Part shown: piece by piece, positions 1 to 13,112 of the stretch
Layout of the letters: each line of letters opens with the position of its first letter
Numbering within the stretch: position 1 is the first letter of the stretch
NCBI GenBank assembly: GCA_016183615.1
Contig: JACPEG010000032.1
Location: 62,001-126,000, forward strand
Reading direction: 5' to 3'
Origin: Betaproteobacteria bacterium
GTDB lineage: Bacteria > Pseudomonadota > Gammaproteobacteria > Burkholderiales > UBA6910
DNA length: 64,000 nucleotides
Program-made: the position numbers and the translations under genes
The notes under the pieces: model-generated
The model's input: only the letters and a program-made list of their open reading frames with translations
Databases searched by the model: none
What the model was told of the DNA's origin: nothing

Positions 1-2
1 GC

Positions 3-68
3 GACCGCAGCGAGCTGCTGATCTTCGTCACGCCGCGGGTGCTCAAGGAAAGCCTGAATATCCGCTGA
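3..68 (+). CDS. pilQ: Type IV pilus secretin PilQ, C-terminal end (partial)
   Basis: Only the last 21 codons are present. They read DRSELLIFVTPRVLKESLNI plus R and a TGA stop. The ELLIFVTPR(V/I)L ending is typical of the PilQ/GspD secretin core, which forms the outer-membrane pore for type IV pili. pilQ commonly sits directly before aroK-aroB in beta- and gammaproteobacteria, which supports the call. A strong terminator follows at once, so pilQ transcription ends before aroK. Family assignment rests on this short tail plus context. Confidence 0.75.
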   Translation, partial: DRSELLIFVTPRVLKESLNIR

Positions 69-82
69 GCCGGCGGATTTCC

Positions 83-122
83 CGATACGGGCCGGGGTTG
101 CCTCCCCGGCCCGTATCGTTTT
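83..122 (+). terminator. Rho-independent terminator after pilQ
   Basis: A perfect 15-bp stem (83-97 pairing with 104-118, arms CGATACGGGCCGGGG and its complement) with a 6-nt loop is followed by a TTTT run at 119-122. It lies 15 bp after the pilQ stop and separates pilQ from aroK. Confidence 0.9.
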
Positions 123-175
123 GGAGTCCGTGGCCGGTTTCGGGCCCGCTGCGCCATTTCCGCTAGAATTCCCCG

Positions 176-697
176 ATGCGCGATCGCGGCAACATATTTC
201 TCGTAGGCCTCATGGGCGCGGGCAAGACCACGGTTGGCAAGCTGCTCGCCAAGCGCCTGCGGAAGACCTTTCTCGACTGCGACCAGGAGATCCAGAAACG
301 AACCGGCGTGAGCATACCGGTCATTTTCGAGATCGAGGGGGAGTCGGGGTTCCGCACCAGAGAAAGCGCGGCACTGAAGGAACTCACCGCGATGGAAAAC
401 GTCGTGCTCGCCACCGGGGGAGGAGCGGTGCTCAGCCGGGAAAACCGTCAGCTGCTTTCCCGGAACGGAACCGTGGTGTACCTGCGGGCCGTGGTCGACG
501 ATTTGTGGGCCAGAACGCGCCACGACCGCAACCGCCCGCTGTTGCAGACCGAAGACCCGCGCGCCAAGCTTGCCGGGCTGTTCGCGGAGCGCGACCCGTT
601 GTACCAGGAAGTGGCGGATATTATCATCGATACCAGCAGCCAGAGCGTGTATACCCTGGTGCGCCAGCTCGAGCAGCGGCTGCGCCAGCACACCTGA
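176..697 (+). CDS. aroK: Shikimate kinase
   Basis: 173 aa, the usual size for AroK. It phosphorylates shikimate with ATP in the cytoplasm, the fifth step of the chorismate pathway. The Walker A loop [12 protein letters not shown] lies near residues 11-22, followed by the DCDQEI shikimate-binding segment (about 34-39), the FRTRES segment and the GGGAV loop (about 81-85). The LID-region pattern RNRPLL is also present. The ATG at 176 starts immediately before the conserved N-terminus. aroB follows 10 bp downstream, so the two are probably co-transcribed. Confidence 0.97.
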   Translation: MRDRGNIFLVGLMGAGKTTVGKLLAKRLRKTFLDCDQEIQKRTGVSIPVIFEIEGESGFRTRESAALKELTAMENVVLATGGGAVLSRENRQLLSRNGTVVYLRAVVDDLWARTRHDRNRPLLQTEDPRAKLAGLFAERDPLYQEVADIIIDTSSQSVYTLVRQLEQRLRQHT

Positions 698-707
698 TCC
701 CCTGTTC

Positions 708-1796
708 ATGGAAACCCTGACCGTCGGCCTTGGCGAGCGCAGCTACCCGATCCACATCGGCGCCGGGCTGCTCTCCCGCGGCGAACTGATCATCCCGCAC
801 CTGGCGCAGCCGCGCGCCGCCATCATCACCAACAGCGTGGTGGCCCCGCTTTACCTGGACCCCTTGAAGAAGGCCCTCGCCGGCGGCGGCGTGTCTTGCA
901 TCGAGATCGTCCTGCCCGACGGGGAGGAACGCAAAAATTGGGAGACCCTCAACCAGGTGTACGACGCCCTGCTCTCCAGTCGCTGCGAGCGCAGCACCGC
1001 GGTCATCGCTCTGGGCGGCGGCGTCATCGGCGACCTCGCCGGCTTTGCGGCCTCCAGCTACCAGCGGGGTGTGCCGTTCATCCAGGTGCCGACCACGCTG
1101 CTCGCCCAAGTGGATTCCTCCGTAGGCGGAAAGACCGGGATCAATCACCCGCTGGGCAAGAACATGATCGGGGCGTTCTACCAGCCACGGGTGGTGCTCG
1201 CCGACACCGCCACCCTCAATACCCTGCCCGACCGCGAGCTCAAGGCGGGGCTCGCCGAGGTCATCAAATACGGGCTGATCCGCGACTTCGCGTTCTTCGA
1301 GTGGCTCGAAGCCCACGTGGACCATCTTCTCGCCCGCGACCCGGAAGCCCTGGCCTACGCCATCCGCGTAAGCTGCCAGCACAAGGCCGAGGTGGTGGCC
1401 GCGGACGAACGGGAAAGCGGGGTGCGGGCCCTGCTGAACCTGGGCCACACCTTCGGCCATGCGATAGAGGCGGGCATCGGCTACGGCAAATGGCTGCATG
1501 GCGAAGCGGTCGCCGCGGGAATAGTGCTGGCGGCGGATTTGTCCCGGCGCCTCGGGTACCTCGGCGGTCCCGAGGTGGAGCGTATCGCCAACCTGGTCGG
1601 CCGTGCCGGCCTGCCGGTCAAGGCACCGGACCTGGGTTCGGACCGTTACCTCGAGCTGATGGGCGTCGACAAGAAGGTGGTGAGCGGCAAGCTGCGTTTC
1701 GTCCTGCTCAAGAAAATCGGCCTCGCCGAAGTCTGCTCGGACGTCCCGGAGCCGCTGATCCTGGAAACCCTGGCGGGCGCCGCGCTCCATGCCTGA
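708..1796 (+). CDS. aroB: 3-dehydroquinate synthase
   Basis: 362 aa, the normal AroB length when started at the ATG at 708. The open frame extends upstream to 570, but that part overlaps aroK and is not conserved in style. AroB converts DAHP to 3-dehydroquinate using NAD and a divalent metal. Visible motifs are the NAD-binding [11 protein letters not shown], the [20 protein letters not shown] stretch, and metal/substrate residues in [12 protein letters not shown] and HGEAVAAG. The last 8 bp overlap the dgt start, indicating an operon aroK-aroB-dgt. Confidence 0.97.
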   Translation: METLTVGLGERSYPIHIGAGLLSRGELIIPHLAQPRAAIITNSVVAPLYLDPLKKALAGGGVSCIEIVLPDGEERKNWETLNQVYDALLSSRCERSTAVIALGGGVIGDLAGFAASSYQRGVPFIQVPTTLLAQVDSSVGGKTGINHPLGKNMIGAFYQPRVVLADTATLNTLPDRELKAGLAEVIKYGLIRDFAFFEWLEAHVDHLLARDPEALAYAIRVSCQHKAEVVAADERESGVRALLNLGHTFGHAIEAGIGYGKWLHGEAVAAGIVLAADLSRRLGYLGGPEVERIANLVGRAGLPVKAPDLGSDRYLELMGVDKKVVSGKLRFVLLKKIGLAEVCSDVPEPLILETLAGAALHA

Positions 1797-2916
1797 ACTG
1801 GCCGCGTACGCGGTGGGGCCCGCGAACTCGCGAGGCCGGCGCATCCGGGAAGAGGCCCCCAGCGGGCGCAGCGAGTTCCAGCGCGACCGGGACCGCATCA
1901 TCCATTCCACCGCCTTCCGGCGCCTGGAATACAAGACCCAGGTCTTTGTGAACCACGAAGGCGACCTGTTCCGCACCCGACTCACCCACAGCCTGGAAGT
2001 GGCCCAGATCGGCCGCTCCATCGGCCGCAATCTGGGCCTCAATGAGGACCTGGTGGAAGCCATCTCGCTCGCCCATGACCTTGGCCACACGCCCTTCGGC
2101 CACGCCGGCCAGGACGCGCTCGCCGAATGCATGAAGGGCCACGGCGGCTTCGAACACAACCTGCAGTCGCTGCGGGTGGTCGATGTGCTGGAGCAGCGCT
2201 ACGCGGCCTTCGACGGGCTGAATCTGTGCTACGAGACCCGGGAAGGTATTCTCAAGCACTGCGCGCGAAGCAACGCCCGCCTGCTCGGCGACCTTGGCGA
2301 GCGCTTTCTCCACGATCGTCGTCCATCGCTGGAAGCCCAGCTCGCCAACCTGGCTGACGAAATCGCGTATAACAATCACGACGTGGACGACGGACTGCGC
2401 TCGGGGCTGATTACCCTGGAGCAGCTGGCCGAGGTCAAGGTCTTTGCCCGCCTCCTGGACGAGGTGAAACAGCGCTATCCCCAGGTATCGGGGCGGCGGC
2501 TGGTCCACGAGACGGTGCGGCGCATGATCGGTACGCTGGTTATCGACCTCACGCAGCAAACCCGGGAGAACATCCGCGAACACCGGCCCCGTTCCGTGGA
2601 AGCCGTCCGTGAGGCCCCGGCCCTCGCTTCCTTCAGTCCCCGTATCACGGCGGAGCAGACCCAGCTCAAGCAGTTCCTGCGGCGCCACCTTTACCAGCAC
2701 TACCGGGTCCAGCGCATGAGCACGAAGTCAAAGCGCATCGTCAAAGAGCTCTTTGACGCCTTCACCGGAGACCTGAAGTTGCTGCCTCCCCAGTTCCAGG
2801 AAAGCGCCAAAATCGACCCCTGGCGGGCCACCGCCGACTACATCGCCGGGATGACCGACCGCTACGCCATCCGCGAGCACCGGCGTCTCTACGCCGTCGA
2901 AGAAACCCCGATCTGA
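1789..2916 (+). CDS. dgt: Deoxyguanosinetriphosphate triphosphohydrolase-like HD protein
   Basis: 375 aa, the length of the shorter proteobacterial dGTPase-like proteins. The family splits dNTPs into deoxynucleosides and triphosphate. HD-superfamily metal ligands are visible: [13 protein letters not shown] (first His), [14 protein letters not shown] (HD pair and catalytic His) and a later NNHDVDDG segment holding the last Asp. The N-terminal [20 protein letters not shown] block is the family signature. The ATG overlaps the aroB end by 8 bp, suggesting translational coupling. Substrate preference cannot be read from the sequence. Confidence 0.92.
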   Translation: MPELAAYAVGPANSRGRRIREEAPSGRSEFQRDRDRIIHSTAFRRLEYKTQVFVNHEGDLFRTRLTHSLEVAQIGRSIGRNLGLNEDLVEAISLAHDLGHTPFGHAGQDALAECMKGHGGFEHNLQSLRVVDVLEQRYAAFDGLNLCYETREGILKHCARSNARLLGDLGERFLHDRRPSLEAQLANLADEIAYNNHDVDDGLRSGLITLEQLAEVKVFARLLDEVKQRYPQVSGRRLVHETVRRMIGTLVIDLTQQTRENIREHRPRSVEAVREAPALASFSPRITAEQTQLKQFLRRHLYQHYRVQRMSTKSKRIVKELFDAFTGDLKLLPPQFQESAKIDPWRATADYIAGMTDRYAIREHRRLYAVEETPI

Positions 2917-2976
2917 CCCGTCTCCGCACCCGGCCCCCGGGATGGCAGTTCACTGAAGGCCCTCAAGGACTTAGTG

Positions 2977-3032
2977 TTGATGGGCCGAAATGGAACGGGT
3001 ACACTTAAACGCTTTCGCTCAAAATTTGAGCG
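2977..3032 (+). promoter_or_regulatory. Candidate gltB promoter with overlapping palindromic operator
   Basis: TTGATG (2977-2982) and TACACT (3000-3005) are separated by 17 bp, a sigma70-like layout. A palindrome CGCTCAAA-A-TTTGAGCG (3016-3032, 8-bp arms, 1-bp centre) follows about 10 bp after the -10 box and would cover the transcription start region. It sits in the 266-bp gap before gltB. Regulator unknown. The rest of the gap shows nothing clear. Confidence 0.45.
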
Positions 3033-3182
3033 TGGTAGCCCCGAAGGCTGCCGAAACGGCCTGCCGACGCGGGTTTGCGGCGATTTCCGGCTGCGGCCGT
3101 TTGCGTGATTTCCGGGTGGCCATGAGCCTTCCGGGTGGTTTTTTCGGGCCGATCGGCCCGCGAGGACAGAAGAGGTACGAAA

Positions 3183-7867
<4,685 letters not shown>

Positions 7868-7868
<1 letters not shown>

Positions 7869-9331
7869 TGGGGAAAATCACCGGATTCATGGAGTACCAG
7901 CGCCTGTCGGAGGCCGCCGAGGCGCGGGAGAACCGGGTCAAGCATTACCGGGAGTTCATCCAGCATCTGTCCGATGAGGAGGCCGCGATCCAGGGCGCCC
8001 GCTGCATGGACTGCGGGATCCCGTTCTGCTCCAGCGGCTGCCCGGTGAACAACATCATTCCGGACTGGAACGACCTGGTGTACCGCAACCAGTGGCAGCA
8101 GGCCATCGAGGTGCTGCACACCACCAACAATTTCCCGGATTTCACCGGGCGGGTCTGTCCCGCGCCCTGTGAGGAAGCGTGTACCCTGCGCATCAACGAT
8201 GATGCGGTGGGAATCAAATCGATCGAGCACGCCATCATCGACAAGGCCTGGGAGATGGGCTGGGTCCTGCCCCAGCCGCCCAAACACAAGACCGGCAGGA
8301 AGGTCGCCGTCGTGGGATCCGGCCCGGCGGGCCTGGCGTGCGCCCAGCAGCTGGCCCGGGCCGGGCATGATGTTACGGTGTTCGAGAAGAACGACCGCAT
8401 CGGTGGGCTGCTGCGCTATGGCATTCCCGATTTCAAGATGGAAAAGCATCACATCGACCGGCGCGTCGTCCAGATGGAAGCGGAGGGCGTGACCTTTCGC
8501 GCCGGCGTGTTCATCGGCAAAGCCGCCCCCGGCAAGGGTGTGAATAATTTCGCCACGACGACCGTTGCGCCGGAGCAGCTTCTCCGGGAGTTCGACGCGG
8601 TGGTGCTGGCGGGCGGCGCCGAACAGCCCCGCGACCTGCCGATTCCCGGCCGCGAGCTCGACGGCATTCATTTCGCCATGGACTTCCTCGCCCCCCAGAA
8701 CAAGGTGCTGGCGGGGGATGCTTTCCCCAACCAGATCAAGGCCGCCGGCAAGCGGGTGGTGGTGATCGGCGGCGGCGACACCGGCTCCGACTGCGTGGGC
8801 ACCTCCAACCGCCATGGGGCGGCTTCGGTGACCCAGTTCGAATTGCTGCCGACCCCACCCAGCGTCGAATGCAACCCGGTCTGGCCCTACTGGCCGATCC
8901 GGCTGCGCACCTCGTCTTCCCACGAGGAAGGCTGCAGCCGCGACTGGGCGGTGTCCACCAAGGCCTTCGTCGGCGCCAACGGCAGTGTCCAGGTGCTGAA
9001 GGCGGTGCGGGTAGAGTGGAAAAACGGAAAAATGATCGAGGTCCCCGGCTCCGAATTCGATATTCCGGCCGAACTGGTGCTGCTCGCCATGGGCTTTGTG
9101 AGCCCGGTGCCAGGGGTACTGGACGCCTTCGGCGTGGAAAAGGACCCGCGCGGCAACGCCAGGGCCACCACCGACGGCGAGGGCTGCTACGCGACTTCCG
9201 TTCCGAAGGTGTTCGCGGCCGGCGATATGCGCCGCGGCCAGTCGCTGGTGGTCTGGGCGATAAGGGAAGGCCGCCAGTGCGCACGGGCGGTGGATGAATT
9301 CCTGATGGGAAGCTCCGAGCTGCCTCGGTAG
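7868..9331 (+). CDS. gltD: Glutamate synthase (NADPH) small subunit
   Basis: 487 aa, full length. GltD takes electrons from NADPH through FAD and iron-sulfur clusters and passes them to GltB. N-terminal cysteines in [15 protein letters not shown] and [11 protein letters not shown] (about residues 47-105) are cluster ligands. [10 protein letters not shown] (near residue 153) is the FAD dinucleotide fold and [13 protein letters not shown] (near residue 300) the NADPH fold. The start overlaps the gltB stop by one base, so the subunits are translationally coupled. Confidence 0.97.
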
Positions 9332-9352
9332 CGCTGATACAAAAAAGCTCTC

Positions 9353-9420
9353 ACCGCGGAGGACGCGGAGGGCGCAGAGGAAAAACAGAAAACCTCCGCG
9401 TCCTCTGCGTCCTCCGCGGT
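9353..9420. repeat. Palindromic intergenic repeat (ACCGCGGAGGACGC type)
   Basis: Two 28-bp arms (9353-9380 and 9393-9420) are near-perfect inverted copies starting with ACCGCGGAGGACGC, around a 12-bp AT-rich loop. This type of hairpin is a common dispersed element in Proteobacteria. It fills the gltD-hemE gap and could end transcription or protect the 3' end of the mRNA. Confidence 0.8.
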
Positions 9421-9437
9421 TTGAGGTTCAAAAAGCC

Positions 9438-10499
9438 ATGTCCAAGCCCAAGAATGACACACTCCTGCGGGCGCTGCTGCGACAGCCCACCGAATATACC
9501 CCGGTCTGGCTGATGCGGCAGGCCGGGCGCTATCTTCCCGAATACAACCAGACCCGGGCCCGAGCCGGCAGCTTCCTCGATCTGTGCAGAAATCCCGACC
9601 TCGCCACCGAGGTGACGCTGCAGCCGCTGGCCCGATTCTCCCTGGATGCCGCCATCCTGTTCTCCGACATCCTCACGGTCCCCGACGCCATGGGCCTCGG
9701 GCTCTATTTCGCGGAAGGCGAGGGCCCCAGGTTCGAGCGGCCCCTGCGCCATGAATGGGAAGTGAGGGGCCTCACGCCGCCCGATCCGGACGTGCATCTG
9801 CGCTACGTGCTGGACGCCGTGGCCCAAATTCGCAAGGCGCTCGCCAACGAAGTGCCGCTGATCGGGTTTTCCGGAAGTCCGTTCACCCTCGCCTGCTACA
9901 TGGTGGAAGGCGGCGGCAGCGACGATTTCCGCGAGCTCAAGACCATGCTGTATCGGCGCCCGGAGCTGCTGCATCACATCCTGGACGTGAACGCGCGGGC
10001 AGTGACCGCTTACTTGAACGCCCAGATCGAGGCCGGCGCCCAGGCCGTCATGATTTTCGACACCTGGGGTGGCACGCTTTCCTCCGCTGCGTACCGGGAG
10101 TTTTCCCTACGCTATCTGGAGCAGGTGATTGCAGGGCTGAAGCGCGAGCATGGCGGAAGCCGCGTTCCCAGCATCGTCTTCACCAAAGGCGGTGGCTTAT
10201 GGCTCGAGGCCATCGCCGGCATCGGCTGCGATGCCGTCGGCCTCGACTGGACCATCGACATCGGCGCCGCCCGCAAGTGCGTGGGGGAAAAGGTCGCGCT
10301 GCAGGGCAACCTCGACCCGGCAGTGCTGTTCTCCACTCCGGACGTCATCCGCGCGGAAACGGCGAAAATTCTCGCGGCCTACGGCCAAGGCGCCGGGCAC
10401 GTCTTCAACCTGGGTCACGGCATCTCGCAATTCACACCGCCGGACCACGCCCTGGCGCTGGTGGACGCGGTTCACGTCCTGAGCAAACCCTACCATTAG
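9438..10499 (+). CDS. hemE: Uroporphyrinogen decarboxylase
   Basis: 353 aa, standard HemE size. It decarboxylates four acetate side chains of uroporphyrinogen III to give coproporphyrinogen III in heme synthesis. The N-terminal signature [15 protein letters not shown] (about residues 16-30) holds the substrate-binding Arg residues, and [19 protein letters not shown] (about 138-156) is the second conserved block. LGHGI near the C-terminus completes the family pattern. It is followed by an unusual 358-bp gap before priA. Confidence 0.97.
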   Translation: MSKPKNDTLLRALLRQPTEYTPVWLMRQAGRYLPEYNQTRARAGSFLDLCRNPDLATEVTLQPLARFSLDAAILFSDILTVPDAMGLGLYFAEGEGPRFERPLRHEWEVRGLTPPDPDVHLRYVLDAVAQIRKALANEVPLIGFSGSPFTLACYMVEGGGSDDFRELKTMLYRRPELLHHILDVNARAVTAYLNAQIEAGAQAVMIFDTWGGTLSSAAYREFSLRYLEQVIAGLKREHGGSRVPSIVFTKGGGLWLEAIAGIGCDAVGLDWTIDIGAARKCVGEKVALQGNLDPAVLFSTPDVIRAETAKILAAYGQGAGHVFNLGHGISQFTPPDHALALVDAVHVLSKPYH

Positions 10500-10857
10500 G
10501 CGGCGGCAGGGATCGTTTCACAGGCCTTTTCCGGTGTTTCACAGCGGCAAGTTATTCACAGAAGCCTGCACGACGCGGCTTTGCCGCGGCAGTTTCGTGA
10601 AACATTCGCAACAAAATCGCAGCAGACTGTTTATTAATCTATTTTTTCAGCTCATTTGATGCGCAGCCAGAGAAAAGTCCTTGTTGGAAAAGCCATTTAT
10701 AGCCGTTTCGGGCCATCTGCCCACAGAGTTTTCCACAGGATTTGTGGGCAACCCCAACAAGGCTTTTTGCCAAAGGCAGTTACGCCATCTTGAGCAGAAA
10801 TTACCCTAGCACCGCGCACTAACTGATTTTCGATTTCTTGACGCGATTCGCTGCAGA
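10500..10857. promoter_or_regulatory. hemE-priA gap with DnaA-box-like sites and nested inverted repeats
   Basis: This 358-bp stretch has no gene. It holds TTATTCACA (10552-10560) and TTTTCCACA (10729-10737), both fitting the DnaA-box consensus TTWTNCACA. There are also two GTTTCACAG repeats near 10516 and 10536, a GTTTCGTGAAAC motif (10592-10603), and an AT tract at 10629-10647. Two nested inverted repeats are present: CCTTGTTGG (10679-10687) with CCAACAAGG (10754-10762), and TGCCCACA (10718-10725) with TGTGGGCA (10743-10750). It may be a DnaA-regulated promoter for priA or an origin-like element. See findings. Confidence 0.45.
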
Positions 10858-13053
10858 ATGAGCATTCTCCGGGTTGCCCTGGACGTTCCGCTCGACACGC
10901 TCTTCGATTATTCCTCGGAAGATATATCCCCGGACGATGTCGGAAGACGCGTACTCGTCCCGTTCGGACGCAAACAGCGGGTCGGCGTGGTGATGGACGT
11001 GGTGTCCCGCAGCGCCATCGCGCCCGGAAAACTCAAGGCCGTCCTGCACGTGTTGCGCGAAACGCCTCCCGTCCCCGGGGACGTGCTCGCGCTGCTTCGT
11101 TTCTGCGGTGGGTATTACCACCATCCGATTGGCGAGGTGGTCATCGGCGCGCTACCAGTGGCGCTGCGGCGCGCCAGGCCGCTGGCGCGGCGCGATCCGC
11201 AGGAGTATCGGCTCACTTCCGCCGGACGCCTCGCCGATGAGGCCGCGCTCAACACCCGCGAAAAGGCCGCACGCAAACTGCTCACCGGTTTCAAACAGGC
11301 TGGCCGGCTCGATCGCACCGCCGCCATTCAGGTGACCGGCAGCGCGCCGAAAATTCTCAAGCGGTTCCTGGCGCTGGGCTGGATCGAGGCAGCCCCGGAG
11401 CCCGCATCCGCAGTCGTCGCGTCCGAGGCCGCGCGCGCCGCCGGTTCCGGACCGACGCTGAACGCCGCGCAGCGGGAAGCGGTGGAGACGGTGTTGCGGG
11501 AGATGCCCGGATTCACACCCTGGGTCATCCACGGCGTGACCGGCAGCGGGAAAACCGAGGTGTACCTGCAGCTCATCGCGCGGGTCCTGGGCCAAGGCGG
11601 CCAGGCGCTGGTGCTGGTGCCGGAAATCAATCTCACGCCCCAGCTCGAGACCAGGTTCCGGGAACGCTTCCCTGGCGCGCGGCTGGTGGTGCAGCACAGC
11701 GGGCTCGGGGGAAGCGAGCGCGCCCGGGACTGGCTGCTGGCCCAGCAGGGGCAGGCGCAAATCGTGATCGGCACCCGGCTCGCCGTGTTCACGCCGCTGC
11801 CGGACCTCACCCTGGTCATCGTGGACGAGGAACACGATCCTTCCTACAAGCAGCAGGATGGCCTGCGCTATTCGGCCCGGGACGTTGCGGTCGCCCGTGC
11901 CAAGCAGGCGGGCATTCCGATCGTGCTGGGTTCCGCCACGCCTTCCCTGGAGACCCTGTACAACGCGCGCTCGGGCCGCTACCGCCTGCTTACCCTGCCC
12001 GATCGCGCCGGCACTTCGTCGCTTCCCGAAGTGAGGCTGGTCGACACCCGCATCCACAAGCCCGTGGACGGCCTGTCAGTACCCCTCCTGGAAGCGCTCC
12101 GGGAGCGGCTCGGGCGCGGCGAGCAAAGCCTGGTGTTCATCAACCGGCGCGGTTACGCGCCGGTGCTCGCCTGCAGCGCCTGCGACTGGGTTTCGGAGTG
12201 CAGCCGCTGCGCCAGCCGGCTTGTGGTCCATCTGCGGGACGGCCGGCTGCGCTGTCACCACTGCGGCCACGAGGAGCCTCCGCCGCGGGCCTGCCCCGAG
12301 TGCGGGAACCAGGACCTCAAGCCCCTGGGCCATGGCACGCAGCGGGTGGAAAGCGCCCTCGCTGCGGCGCTGCCCGGCGCGCGCATTCTGCGCATCGACC
12401 GCGACAGCACCCGCAGAAGGGACGCCTGGGCCGGGATGCGCAACGACATCGAGCTCGGGCGGGTGGACGTGCTGGTGGGAACGCAGATCCTCGCCAAGGG
12501 CCATGATTTCCCGGGGCTGTCGCTGGTGGGCATCGTCAATCCGGACGCCGCGCTTTTTTCCGGCGATTTCCGCGCTTCAGAACGACTCGCGGCCCAGCTG
12601 CTGCAGGTGGCAGGACGGGCCGGCCGGGCTCGGGCTCCGGGGACGGTGCTGATTCAGACGCGGTTTCCCGCCCATCCGCTTTACCAGGCCCTTTGCCGCC
12701 ATGACTTCGACGGGCTCGCCGAAGCGCTGCTTGCCGAGCGCAAGCAGGCGGGGCTGCCCCCGTTCGCGTTCCAGGCGCTGCTGCGGGCCGAGGGCACCAC
12801 GGTCCGGCCCATCATGGAATTCCTGGAAAAGGCGGAGCGACTGGCCCGGAAGCCCGGCGCGCCGGTGACCGTGTATGAACCGGTGCCGGCGGCAATGCCC
12901 CGACTGGCCGGAAAGGAACGGGCCCAGCTTCTGGTGGAGGCCGCCTCCCGCAACAAGCTCCAGGCGTTTCTGTCGGCGTGGTATCCGGCGCTCACCGCGC
13001 TCAACGAGCGCCGGGTGCGCTGGGCGATCGATGTGGATCCGCTGGAAATCTAG
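10858..13053 (+). CDS. priA: Primosomal protein N' (replication restart helicase PriA)
   Basis: 731 aa, full length. PriA recognises stalled forks and reloads DnaB through a 3'-5' DNA helicase. The N-terminal DNA-binding domain (about 1-180) is followed by Walker A GVTGSGKTEVYL (about 224-235) and the DEEH box in IVDEEHDPSYKQ (about 321-332). A cluster of Cys pairs (CSACDWVSECSRC, CHHCGHEEPPPRACPECG) forms the zinc-binding insertion between helicase lobes. Helicase motif VLVGTQILAKGHDFP is intact. It lies directly after the unusual hemE-priA gap. Confidence 0.97.
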   Translation: MSILRVALDVPLDTLFDYSSEDISPDDVGRRVLVPFGRKQRVGVVMDVVSRSAIAPGKLKAVLHVLRETPPVPGDVLALLRFCGGYYHHPIGEVVIGALPVALRRARPLARRDPQEYRLTSAGRLADEAALNTREKAARKLLTGFKQAGRLDRTAAIQVTGSAPKILKRFLALGWIEAAPEPASAVVASEAARAAGSGPTLNAAQREAVETVLREMPGFTPWVIHGVTGSGKTEVYLQLIARVLGQGGQALVLVPEINLTPQLETRFRERFPGARLVVQHSGLGGSERARDWLLAQQGQAQIVIGTRLAVFTPLPDLTLVIVDEEHDPSYKQQDGLRYSARDVAVARAKQAGIPIVLGSATPSLETLYNARSGRYRLLTLPDRAGTSSLPEVRLVDTRIHKPVDGLSVPLLEALRERLGRGEQSLVFINRRGYAPVLACSACDWVSECSRCASRLVVHLRDGRLRCHHCGHEEPPPRACPECGNQDLKPLGHGTQRVESALAAALPGARILRIDRDSTRRRDAWAGMRNDIELGRVDVLVGTQILAKGHDFPGLSLVGIVNPDAALFSGDFRASERLAAQLLQVAGRAGRARAPGTVLIQTRFPAHPLYQALCRHDFDGLAEALLAERKQAGLPPFAFQALLRAEGTTVRPIMEFLEKAERLARKPGAPVTVYEPVPAAMPRLAGKERAQLLVEAASRNKLQAFLSAWYPALTALNERRVRWAIDVDPLEI

Positions 13054-13076
13054 CTCCGGGGCCGTCTCCGCCCTCT

Positions 13077-13085
13077 TGGTATAAT
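13077..13085 (+). promoter_or_regulatory. Extended -10 promoter for argS
   Basis: TGGTATAAT (TATAAT at 13080-13085 with an upstream TGn) is a perfect extended -10 element. No convincing -35 is seen, which fits extended -10 promoters. The predicted start near 13092 gives argS a leader of about 20 nt without an obvious Shine-Dalgarno site. Confidence 0.6.
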
Positions 13086-13112
13086 AGCGCGGCAAAAAAA
13101 TCCTCCTCCCCC

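Noticed and set aside
624-2159. Long minus-strand open frame opposite aroB and dgt
   Set aside because: It is antisense to two clear genes and has no protein-like features; high GC content keeps such shadow frames open. The same applies to other long antisense frames over gltB, argS, glmS, glmU and atpA.
3135-3182. Upstream ATG start for gltB
   Set aside because: It has no ribosome-binding site and adds a non-conserved leader; the GTG at 3183 has AGAAGAGG in front and gives the expected short propeptide before Cys22.
10592-10603. parS site
   Set aside because: GTTTCGTGAAAC lacks the central CA/CG bases of TGTTTCACGTGAAACA and is not a true palindrome, so it is only mentioned as part of the odd gap.
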